In this document: positions 1 through 11,300 of the stretch, in pieces | Numbering within the stretch: the stretch's first letter is position 1 | How the letters are laid out: each line of letters begins with the position of its first letter | NCBI GenBank assembly: GCA_948146395.1 | Contig: OX411549.1 | Location: 32,944,693 to 33,008,692, forward strand | Reading direction: 5' to 3' | Length of the DNA: 64,000 nt | DNA from: Fragum whitleyi | Lineage: Eukaryota > Mollusca > Bivalvia > Cardiida > Cardiidae | The notes under the pieces: generated by a model | Databases searched by the model: none | The model's input: the letters and a program-made list of their open reading frames with translations, nothing else | Told to the model about the DNA's origin: nothing | Position numbers and translations under genes: made by a program

Positions 1-412
1 TTACGACATATTCGTCTCATATCGACGATATGGGTGCTATTCGCGTGATGAATTTAAACAGAGGGTATGTTTACCAGAGTGATTATTTATTTGGAGCCTG
101 CTCGTCTCCAGGGGTCGTATTTTAATTCAATTGTATATGAATCGCGCGTAATTCAAGCAATAAAAACACAAACCCGATTCGTCGAAAGATAAAATCTGTT
201 GCGCAAACCCGATCTTATTTCTTTTGTCCTATTCCCAAACGACAAAATTTGAAATAGTCCGCCCTCGAAATCTATGTTTGTATACATGTATGACTGCTGG
301 GTTGTTGTTTTAAAGACTCGTAGATAATCGCTTTTGCTTTCATGGAGAAATGAAACGTATAACTCGATCACACCAAATGAATACCGCGCATATCGATATT
401 TAGCGCGAGACT

Positions 413-450
413 GCACTAAGTGTATATACATTGTATGTACACTTAGTGCA
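413..450. repeat. Short palindrome
   Basis: CTGCACTAAGTGTATATACA and its inverse TATGTACACTTAGTGCAG meet almost without a loop. Confidence 0.7.
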
Positions 451-983
451 GTTTTGCACTTAACCCTCGATATTCGAGCATAAGTTGTGCACCGGCTGCA
501 ATATTAACGCCACGTTGAGGGTCAAGGATTAGTGTTGGAGGTCATGCATAATGGGTGCACCATATTGTTGATTGAATCCAACCAATTGGTTTAACACTTC
601 TAAAACAAGATTGGTATACTGGTGTAAACTCATTAGACTTTGAAATTAAAGAACGCTTTTTGATAAACTTAAGCTCTAGTTTTAACTGGTGTTTTTTGTT
701 TTGTTTGTTTTTATTTACGAATAACGTACACTTTCTCTTGGTGATAGAATTATCCTGTTTAAACAAATTACGAAAAATTTAAAATGTATATTCATGTGCG
801 GATCAAGGATCTTTTTAACTGGGTTGGAGCCATCAAAAAATGTAATTTTCTTATAATATTCACAAGTGGATGAGCAAAATGCTACAACTACAAATTGCAG
901 TAACGACCTTTGATTACCCACTAACTAAAATGATAAAAAGTGAATTTTTATATTTTCCAACTGGATATCCATATCTTAACCTG

Positions 984-1107
984 CCCTGCGTTCAGCCTTG
1001 ATGGAAAAACGGTGAAATCAGTTTGCCAATTTTACCCCGCTTTGCACGTGCAAAGCGGGGTAACATTGGCAAACAGTTTTGACCATTTTATCATCCTAAG
1101 TGCAGGG
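984..1107. mobile_element. Foldback MITE with CCCTGCGTTCAG ends, copy 1
   Basis: Outer ends CCCTGCGTTCAG and ATCCTAAGTGCAGGG; centre is the palindrome GTTTGCCAA...ACCCCGCTTTGCAC / GTGCAAAGCGGGGT...TTGGCAAAC. A related palindrome with GAAATGATACCCCGC follows at 1228-1275. Confidence 0.7.
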
Positions 1108-2373
1108 CTGATATTCCAGGGAGGTGGTTTGTGAAATACCATGTTAGGACCGGGGACCGAACCCCTTCCCTGAAATGTCATGTTATTGTTTTACCTGCCC
1201 TGTGTTCGGGATGTAAAAGCGTTTCGCGAGCGCTTTGAAATGATACCCCGCTGGGGTATCATTTCAAAAGCGCTTCCCTAACGTTTTCGAAAGGGGCTGT
1301 ACTTAGACTTGACTATAGAAGTGTAATTAAAGGGGTTTTTTTACCGATGATATCTCGTATTTTCGGTGCAAAAATTAGAAAACCAGAGGTAAAAGGTTAT
1401 AAAGCAAATAAAGACCATGCAGACTGCACATTCAAGTACGACCATGAATAGAAGCAATATTAAGGCGGGTCGATCTCATTTCACTATGTAAAGCTACCGG
1501 GTCAGAGGTCGTTTATTTAAGGGCTCTAAAAAGGCGGGTGACATCTAATTTGGGGTGAAATTTACAAGTATCCCATGGCAGGATTTATTGTTCAAAATCA
1601 GTTGCCTGGATACAGAAAAGATGTTGGATTTCAAGAAATAATTGAAGTCATAAGGATCGAATCGTGATATTTTCCACCGTACGGAATTTTTATAATAACC
1701 TTATTGCATGCACAGATGTAATTTAATTTTAATGGAGCGAAGTATCATTTTCATATGACCAACATTCTGGGAGGAAATGGCCTTTACTCTGGTGTTAGTT
1801 TTTCATCCGATTTTATATTAGTAAATTTAAGCTTGGAAAGCGGATTTTCTTTTAAAAATTGTTTTGCTTTAGTAGTTAGTAAATTTTTCACTCAAATTAC
1901 AATTCGCTGGGCAAAGCAAAAGAATGTCAAATATGGCCCGTTCTCCAGGAAAAGCTGCCCAAATGATAATAAAAATGACAGTAGACTCTCCAATTCTTTA
2001 AAAATGCAAAATTTATCATTCATAATAAAAGGAAAATTGTGTTTATTCTAAAGCAAATAAGATTCTTTTATACTCGTTCAATTAATCATTTTGTCAAAAA
2101 CCAAACTTTTTATGCACTGAAATTGCTTAGGTGGAAAACACTCAGAAAAAAAGGAGAAATTGCTTGTTTCAAGCAATTGCTCCCCCTAACTTAATGTTGT
2201 CTTGAAAATTTTGCAGATTATTTTTCAATTTTACCCCTCATTGGATTAAAGTCTGCATTTTCTTTGAAATTGGATTAGTCTAAAATTGGTCGTTTTGTAG
2301 AATCTGAGTTAGACATGTAAAGTTAGAAGGTGACGTCATTTAGGCAGGTTTTCCTTGAGAACGGGTCATATAT

Positions 2374-3240
2374 GTGACCCGTCACGCGAAAAGGGACCAT
2401 CAGGGAACTCTGCAAAATAAATATTTCAAAGAGATTTGGTCCAGCATAGGTCAACCAGAAGTCGCATTTCAAAAAATCTTTCAGTGGTTGGAAGATTGAT
2501 CATTTTAGATTCAGAAAATATTCTGACTTCGCGCAGTCTGACTAGGGTCGACACTTTACGCACTCCACAGATGGTCCCATATTTGTGACTTGTCAGGCAA
2601 AAAGGTATCATCTAGGAACTGCAAAAAACAATTTTTTGAAAAAAGAAAAAAAAATGGTTTAAATACAGGGTAAGTAAATGTCTCGTTTTAAAATAATTCT
2701 TTCGCGAGAAAGTGGATTGATCATTCTAGATTCAGAAAATGAGCCAAGTGCAAAAAGTTTCGACCCTAGTCAGTCTGCGCAGTGCGCGCAGTCTGACTAG
2801 GTCGACATTTTACGCACAAGGTTCCTTTTTGCCTGACGGGTCACATTTTATAAATCATATGTAATATTAGTCTGTCATCTATTTTCTTATTTGTAAACTA
2901 TCAGGTGAAAAGGGATCATTTGGGAACTTCATAAAATAAATATTTGAAAAGGAGATTTGATTTAGAACAGGCCAACCAGTGGTCGCATTTCAAAAATTCT
3001 TTCACGGGAAGATAGATTGATTATTCTAGATTCAGAAAATTAGAGAAATACGAAAAGTTTCGGCCCTAGTCAGTCTGCGCAATCCGCGCAGTCTGACTAG
3101 GGTCGACACTTTACACTCTATCCAGATGGTACCTTTTCGCGTGACGGGTCACATTTGTGAACTATCAGGTGAAAGGGAAAATCTGTGGGCTTAAAGTGTC
3201 GATACTTGTCAGCTTGCGTAGACTGACTAGGATGGAGACT
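2374..3240. mobile_element. Cluster of GTGACCC-ended MITEs
   Basis: Three to four copies of a roughly 250-bp element in succession (from about 2374, 2586, 2898 and 3158). Ends GTGACCCGTCACGCGAAAAG and CTTTTCGCGTGACGGGTCAC. Each has a core palindrome such as GTCAGTCTGCGCA...CAGTCTGACTAGG and the block ATTCTAGATTCAGAAAAT. Copies share or abut ends. Confidence 0.8.
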
Positions 3241-4149
3241 TTTCTAACTTGCCTGATTTCCTGAATCAAGAAAAATTATTCTACCTCCCTGTATCTTTCT
3301 ATGGTTGTCGGACTTTGAACGACCTTTTTCGTTCGATATGGCGCCGCTGTAATCCGCAAAGAGTTTGGAGTAAATCAAGGGCTAAATACGGGAGACTGAG
3401 TTACGGTGTTAGGTTCGACATTTGATAGGCATATAGTGTAATATTAAACTCCACAAAACTGCTCCGTTTTGAATCACGCAAACTAGTTTGATTTAATAGT
3501 TACGAGTTACTTTGACGTTTGTGTTTGACTCTATATTCTATATTAAGTCAAACGTAAGTCTTAATGAAACCATAGTTTGCGTGATTCAGAACGGCACAGT
3601 TTTGTAAGTAATATATACATATATTCTGAAATTTAAGGACAGATAAGAGGGGGTAAAGCCAGTCTAAAATCAGTCTAATTTTTTTTCCACGAAATCCTAT
3701 GTTGTGTAAACAACAAAGGGTTTGTTCTTTTATCATTGAAATACTTTGATCTGAAGCCTTCTATGATAGTCGATAGTGTGACCAGTCTATCTGCCGGTAT
3801 TAGGAAGAATGAATGAACACTGTAGTTTCAGAAATCGGGAAAGTGTGAATTGTTTCGATCCACGGTCATTATGCGCAGACTGTGAGTACTAGATTGATAC
3901 TGTACGGCGCGCGACTACCCAGATGGACATTATTTCGTTTGAAGCGGGGTCACAAATGATTATGTCCGAATAGCAATTTTCTTTCAGCAAAGATTACCAA
4001 AGGTTTACTTACTTGGTCTTATTTGGTGATGAGATCATTCTAGGCTGCTGCATCTGTGATCCTTCTTGTTGAGTGCATGTACGTGTTGCCCGCTTCCGGT
4101 TTATATATGTCGGGCATAAACTAAATTTCTTATTTTTCAACATGAGTTT

Positions 4150-4640
4150 AAAAGATTTTAAAACTATATAAACTTGTTGCGTTGTCAACCTTAACCTGGG
4201 GAGCATTCCGGTGATTTATGATTCTCTGGTTAAAACGGTATTTCCTAATGTTAAGTCTGCTATTGGACTTGAAAGGTTTATTGTTTTGGCATCTAGTTGT
4301 ATTGTTTTGATTCAGTGTAATTTTTTATGTTTATCGACTTTGTCTATACCATTTAAAATTCAGTAGACCCGGATAATGTCTGTTCTTTATCTTCTATATT
4401 GAAGACAGAGCATGCCTTAGTTTTGAGTATTTGGTGATACGGTAAAAGGCGTAGATAGGTAAAAGTTTTGTCGTCCTTGTTTGGATGTTTTCTATAACAA
4501 TTTGTTCTTTTTTGTTTATCGTGGTCCAGACTTGGCTTCCATACTCAAGATATGGTCTAATAAGACTTTTATGTACTGTCAAAGCATACATGGTTTGGCG
4601 ATATGAGCGAAAGTGTTTTCTAAGAAATTGTCGATTTTTA
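4150..4640 (-). pseudogene. LINE reverse-transcriptase tail, decayed
   Basis: Minus-strand frames encode FRSYRQTMYALTVHKSLIRP, YLEYGSQVW, IENIQTRTTKLLP, then ILNGIDKVD and, after stops and shifts, NQRIINHRNAPQVK and NATSLYSFK. These are the C-terminal blocks seen in CR1/jockey-type LINEs (compare [10 protein letters not shown] and NNLPDEI in the element at 11045). Degraded and 5'-truncated; it lies upstream of IGHMBP2 exon 1. Confidence 0.7.
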
Positions 4641-5256
4641 CTGACATGACTGTACCAAGAATTATTTCACAGGGCGTATTCCAATACGGTTAAGTAGGCT
4701 ACTTCATAATTCTTAATGAGTCCTATCATCCTGGAACTCATTAGAATCGTCTATTTGACGGTCAGAGGAAATGTTTGTAGGTTCGCTTATTAGGGAACTT
4801 GATTAAGGCCAAGGTAAGTTTATTTGTCCATCATCATGTTTGCCCGAGTGACGATCCAAGTTGTTCATCACATGTGGTACAATTGGACTTTATTTACATC
4901 AACCCTAAAAGGCCTGCTCTTAAAGATTGAAATATTTCAGCAGATAAAAAATAATTATAATGAAATCAAAATGAATAATCAAAGGGCCCTAAAATTCGCT
5001 AGTCATAGTGGTCAGGATTATTCATGTTAGGATTAGTTTTTTAAAACGAGAATTTCCGTTGAAAAGACGAGCACGTTAGTACGGTCGGTTAAAATTAACT
5101 AATTGATTAAAAAAGTTTTCCTTGCCTTTTGCCTTTAATAACTTAAGTGTCGCCAGAATAGTATGGGATGTAACCTTCCTTGCAAAATTACTGGTCTGCC
5201 ACCTTACAAAACAACAACAACGGGGAAGGAAGAGTAGCCGTTCCTGACAAAAGAAA
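4641..5256. promoter_or_regulatory. Probable IGHMBP2 5' flank and 5' UTR
   Basis: This is the non-repeat stretch between a LINE tail and the IGHMBP2 start codon, so it should contain the transcription start. No core promoter motif or CpG cluster could be assigned with confidence. Confidence 0.35.
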
Positions 5257-5345
5257 ATGACACTGAAAATTTCGTCCCAGGATTTCATCGAAAGATCTCT
5301 TTCACTTCTTGAAAGGGAGAGGGATGCAGAGATAGAAGAAAGCAG
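5257..5345 (+). CDS. IGHMBP2: IGHMBP2 exon 1
   Basis: Encodes residues 1-30 (last codon split 2+1). It includes [13 protein letters not shown], the conserved N-terminal helix of the family. The donor is AG|GTAAAT. The ATG is preceded by an in-frame TGA nine bases upstream, so it is the likely start. This exon is too short to show as a long open frame. A promoter should lie just upstream, but no clear TATA or initiator was identified. Confidence 0.88.
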
Positions 5346-8300
5346 GTAAATAAAGATTCGTCAGAAGATCTTCATTCGGATATTACTTCAGCGAATGTGA
5401 AGATAAACGAAAAGTTCGTTGGTTTTCGCGACATGATTTGTGTAAATTTGTAAGGGTTCTACTTCTACTTCTACTTGTTACTGCTTTTCAGTCAATACTG
5501 ACTATAACTAGCAGGCGCTTTGTCTGGGAGCAGTTGTTAGTAAAAAGGGTGCTGTAATTAAGAAAGATAATACAGATAAAAAATTAGTAGGGATTTCATT
5601 AAAAGTTTAAAAGGGGGGCTAATATTACATGAGAAGAACAAGGGGAAGGGGGTTAAAAACACGCTCAGTAAATTACTTAAGGTTGGCTAGCCTCACAGTG
5701 AATACTTCTAAACTGGGGCTAGATTGAGTATCATACGGGAGACAATTCCACAGCCGAATAGTTCTTGGGAAGTAGGAGTTAGCATGATACTGGGTTCTGG
5801 AGTAAGGTAGATGACAATTAAGGTTCCTGGTATAGGCAATATGATGGTGATCTTTCTTTCTTTACATAATGCCATACGCCCTCGCGGACATTCTAGGCAT
5901 GTTGCGCTGTCGAGCTATCCAAGACGGTTAGTAGAAAACAAGACTAAAAGTAAAAAGTAATGTAGTAAGGCTAAAAGTATGATAGTGAGATGAAAAAAGA
6001 TGACAGGTTAAAATAGGTTAAGAATAGCTTAAAGTAAGGTTAAAAGAACAGCTATGTATTGGTACTATGGCTTAAGGTGCTGCAGCTCACACACAGCCGC
6101 CTTAAATATGTCAAGGCTGGGTGAGCAAGCAACACCCTCTGGGAGAGCATTCCATTGAGTAATGGCCAGAGGAAGAAAGGAGTACTTATAAAAATTCTTA
6201 GCTGTGTGTAATTGGCGAAATGCCTGGTGATGGGAATGCCTAGATGTTCGAATGTTTGGTACAATGTAGTTGGGTAGGGGCACAGCAACCAAGTTATTTA
6301 CAATCTTATAGAATAAGCAGAGACGTGCATCTGCACGCCTCTGTTCAAGACTGCGCCAACCAAGAGAATTGATTATCTTGGTAACACTGGTGAATTGGTC
6401 ATAGTTGCAGGTTGTCCACCTTGCAGCACGCCTTTGGACCTTTTCTATCTGTGCAATTTTGTCTTTATGGTGGGGGTCCCAGATTGCTGCAGCATATTCT
6501 AGCTGCGGTCTCACTAATGTTGTGTAGGCTGCCTCTCTCACCCCTGACACTTTCGTTTTTATATTTCTCTTGATAAATCCAAGTGTTTTATTGGCGTTCC
6601 CTGTTATCCTGTCTATGTGTGAGCTCCAGGAAAGGTTACTACAGATATCCACCCCGAGATATCTTGCGCAGGCAACTGTCTCCAGGATCACCCCATGCAG
6701 TCTGTAATCAGCTGTCATGGGTTTCCTGGATCCAGAAACCTGGACAACCTGGCATTTTGAGGGGTTAAATTCCATGTCCCATGCAGACTCCCACACAGAC
6801 AGTCTATCAAGGTCCTGCTGTAGTACTGAGCTATCATCTGCGCCCCCCATTGTGAGGTACAATGCCGTGTCGTCTGCAAAGAGGCGGACTTTAGACTTAA
6901 CGTTTTCTGGGAGGTCGTTGATGTAGATGAGGAAAAGTATAGGTCCCAGGACAGAACCTTGTGGCACACCTGACGTAACTGGGACTGCATCCGATTCCTC
7001 ACCCCCAACAACAACCCGCTGTGAACGGTTACCAAGGAAGGCAGAAATCCAACTCAGTACATTAGATCTTATTCCATAGTAGTGTAATTTCCAAATTAGT
7101 TTTGAATGATTTACCTTGTCAAATGCTTTTGAGAAGTCTAAAAGGATCAAGTCAGTTTGTTTTCCTGTACTAGCACTCCGAGCAAGGTCCTCTACCAACA
7201 TGGCAAGCTGGGTCTCACATGACCTCTTCTCCCTGAAGCCATGCTGAAGATCATACATAAGGCCCTGTTCCTCCATGTGTCTGACAATATTTGATGCAAG
7301 AATATGCTCAAGGACCTTGCACAGAATGCAAGTTAGAGATATTGGGCGATAATTTGATGCTTGTGATTTGTCACCCTTTTTGTAGATGGGAGTAATATTC
7401 GCCTTGCACCAGTCTGATGGGAGCTTTCCAGATTCTAAGGATCTTTCAAAGATGACTTTAATCATTGGTGCTAGCTCAACCCTAAGTTCTTTGAGAATTA
7501 TTGGGCGGATTTTGTCAGGGCCTGCAGCTTTACCAGGTTTTAGATTATTCAAAAGTTTAAGAATTCCGTTGATAGAAATTTCAATCTGTGGCATGGTTTT
7601 ATTTTTGTTTGTCAAATTTTTAGGTAAGTAATCCAGATTCATTTTGCCCTTGTCAATAGTGTCTTGTAGTCTCATTTGGGCTAGCTTTGAAAGGTTTAAG
7701 GGGGATTTGGGTGTGAAAACAGACTGAAATTGCTTGTTATGTATGTTACACTGATCTTTCATATTAGTGGTTAGTTTTCCATTATTTTGAAGGGGTGAAG
7801 GACCTTGTTGGTCTTGTCTGCAATGCTTTAGGAAGGTGAATAACTTTTTTCTGTCACAGGTTTTGTCATTTTTATCAAGACCAAGTAGCCCAATGAGGTG
7901 GGACTGGTATGACTGCTTTATTTTGTGTTTAATATGCTGGCGGAGGGTCAGAAATTTTTTTCTGATATCGATATCCGCAGTTAATTTATATGCAGTATAA
8001 AGTTTGTCACGTTTCCTGATAAGGCGTTTTATGTCTTGGGTAATCCATGGTAGTGATTTTTTACTGTTAATAAATTTGGTTGGAATACATTCCTGTATAC
8101 CAGCTTCAAGGGCTTCTGTGAAGGAAGTCCAAAGCTCTTCCACTGTTTTACCAGCATGGCTTGTTAGGAATCTATCCTGAAATGTTCTCATGATGGTCTT
8201 CAGCTTGTCCCAGTTAGCTTTCTTATAGAGGTGAACAGATCGTGGTTTTTGTTTTTGTAATTCTGGTCTAATGAGTCCCTGTGCAAATACAATGTCATGG

Positions 8301-11300
8301 TCACCAATACCTGGTAGAATATCTACTTTCTGTATAAGTGTAGGGTTACAGGTAAGAAAAAGGTCTAGGATGTTGTTCTGCCTTGTTGGCTTTGTCACCA
8401 TCTGGCATAGTCCAAAATCATTGATGACGTCCAAGAAATAGTCATATACTGGTTTACATGGGAGTATTGCTTTTGGTTGGGGGATGTTGTCATTCCAGGT
8501 AAGTCCAGGCAGATTAAAATCACCCATTAGCCAGATGTTAGTGTTTTTTTGTCCAATTTTCTCCAGTGATTTCCTCAGCTCAATAAGGCTATCTAAGTCT
8601 TCCTCTTTTGGCTTGTAGAAGGCACCAATATAAAGAGGATGTGAGTGAGTGGTTTCCAACTTTACCCAGAGAAGCTCACAGTTATTTGCAAGTTGGGGTT
8701 GTTCAGTGACTCGTAGGCCATGACGAGTAAGGATGAAGACCCCACCAGAGCGTACTGTTTTGGATTTACGGTCTTTACGAAAGACCTCAAATCCAGGTGG
8801 AAATATTTCACTGTTGCATATATCTTGGGAGAGCCAGGATTCAGTTCCCACTACAATGTCTGGTTTTTCAGTGTCTAAAAGGCAGTGGAACTCAGCTACT
8901 TTGTTAACAATTGATCTGAAGTTAATATTCAAGATATTCAGTTTGCCGAGGTGTTGTTTAGAATGGTAGACATGTGACAACTTTTTTGCAGGTGTGGATG
9001 TCATTGGTTGTTTTGGTGACTTGTAGTTTTGGCTACTGAGGCTATTAGATGTGTCAGGCGAGGAAGGAGACATATTGAAAAAGGTTGTGTTGAAGTTTGG
9101 CAGGCCACAATTTGTGCAACTCCACGAGTATGATTCATGCTCAGCCATAATTTTATGTATTTTAATGCTCATGCCTTGACATTCTATGTGGTGCCAGGTA
9201 TTACATCTGTCACATTGAATACTATTTTGAGTATTCTTCACAGCTTTTCCACAGCTTCCGCATGGGTATTTTGGCACCCTGGGTCCTGGGTTTATTTCTA
9301 CGTCATTTGACATGGTGACAAGCAGCAAGCTTATATATAGTAAGCTTGAGCTTTTTTGGGTAGTGTTATGGAGACTTTTCAGTTTTGACATCATAAGTTT
9401 ATGCCTGGAGGTTATTTGTGTTTGACATAGAAGGGAAAATGGATCATCTTGACTAAATTTTTTCTCTTTTTCATAACCAATGTGGTTTGTAAGTGATAAG
9501 AGGGATGATGTGATGGTGATACATAAAAATGTAAGAATATTCATTCTCTTTACCTTGGATTTAAGTTTCGCGCTGTCGGTGTACCAGTAAAAATTACCAC
9601 GGTGATCCACACAGACTAATTGGTATTGAATTTTGTAGAAAAATATTAGTGAAGAGATGTTACGCCTTTGCTCAAGAGTTTGCCAATTCAGATTTTCAAT
9701 CATTGCTGAGACACTACTAGTATGAGAATAATCATTATGAATATACCTGGCAGCTGATCTTTGAACTTGTTCAAGTTTATTGATGAGGCATTTTTGCCAC
9801 GGATGCCAGACAGTAGAGCAGTATTCAAGTTGGGGTCTTACATAGGTTTTATAAGCTGTCTCTTTGATATTCTTATTTGTTGTTTTGATATTTCTCTTGA
9901 TGAACCGTAGTGAGTTATTTGCTTTTGTTGTGATGTTATTTATGTGGTTTTTCCAGGACAGGTCATGACTTATTGTTACTCCAAGGTATTTTGCGGCATC
10001 TGTGGATTTTAACGGGGTACCATGCAAGGTATATTGGAAAATAGTGGGCTGTCTCTTTCGTGTTATTCTTGTAGGGTTTGTAGCGTATATCCCTGGTTCT
10101 CATCAATTCGTGCCTTCTCATTGGATTCGTGCATGTCAAATCTCTAATATTATGAGGTCTTTTATGAAAACCAACTGTGTAAAGTTTTAATTTGTGTCAA
10201 AAACGAAGAAAAAACTTAGAATTGTTATTTCCTTTTTAGTATGAACAGCTAATTAACGAATTTAAACAAATTGCCGACTTTCCAAAATGGCCGACTAACT
10301 TCGTCATACCATCTTTGAAATTAATGTCTGTGTCTGCAACTTGTGCAAATCTTAGCATTAAAATTTATCATGTGGACTAACTTTAAGGTTAAAGATTGTG
10401 AAGAGAAAAAAGAATGGGACAAATTCTTTGTAATAACCCAAAATTAGCTCATTCAATCAGATGCACGAATCCAATGAGAAACTCTAGTCAGAATTAGACT
10501 GGCCACCCCAGTGCACTTTAGAGTAAAATTTTGAAATAAATTTGTCAGCTATTATTATTTTTGTTTATTTTACAACAGATAACATAATTCTGCAATAGAA
10601 AATCAAGAAAATATTTCGATGAACACTTTTTGTAAATGTACACATGGGTGTTATGATTAAGATGCACGAATCTAGGAGAAAAGGGGATAAGCCTACTTTA
10701 ATGCAGATTGATGTAGAAGATGAGACTTTAGGTCTCAACAGCTCTACCGCAGCGAGGTATCGAGGTATAATTAGGTATAGGCCGGGGTTGACGCGTACTC
10801 CTGAGATCAAGGAGTGAATTGGACTCCTAATAAATAAAATCAAGGAGTCCAAGCTCAAAGTAAGGAGTCCGAATTTTCAAAATGGGAGAACATCGTGGAA
10901 AAGAAGTGTTTTTATTTTCTCTCCTAAAACACCACAGGATGCAAGGAAATGTTTTCTTCAACAACTTTTTATATTTTAAAGATCTACAATTTTGGCTAGT
11001 ATTAGAAAGATCTCTGCACTGGGCATTTCCATGGCTCAGTGTGAAACATTTGTAGCAACTTTTTCACATCAGTATTTACTAAAGAAGGGAACTCTGAAAT
11101 GCCAGATTTACCAAAGAAAGTGAGTGATGAAAATTGTATCAATTCATATACTATTAAGCCCGAAAAAGTGTTTAATTTGCTAAAAACCCTCAATACATCA
11201 AAAGCTTGTGGACCAGACAATTGCCACCCACTTCTATTGAAAGAGTGTGCCTCACAACTATATATTCCACTCTACATACTGTTTCAAAAGTCTATTAATA

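Larger units (their letters stand above)
1..2373. other. No recognisable gene upstream of IGHMBP2
   Basis: Only short chance reading frames. Contains the palindromes at 413-450 and 1228-1275, the foldback at 984-1107 and, at about 2150-2200, GGAGAAATTGCTTGTTTCAAGCAATTGCTCC, which resembles the core of the TTAA MITE at 49306. Confidence 0.6.

Noticed and set aside
1000..1134. Bacterial-type terminator at the GCAAAGCGGGG hairpin
   Set aside because: The host is clearly an animal; the palindrome belongs to a foldback repeat family.
1755..2051. 98-residue frame on the + strand
   Set aside because: No motif, biased AT-rich composition, no splice context or homologue I recognise.
9545..10027. N-terminal 161 residues of the 1320-residue frame as part of the intact LINE protein
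   Set aside because: They encode an RT tail from an older LINE and end at the GGTGATC target duplication; the intact element starts at 9600 and its ORF at 9544.
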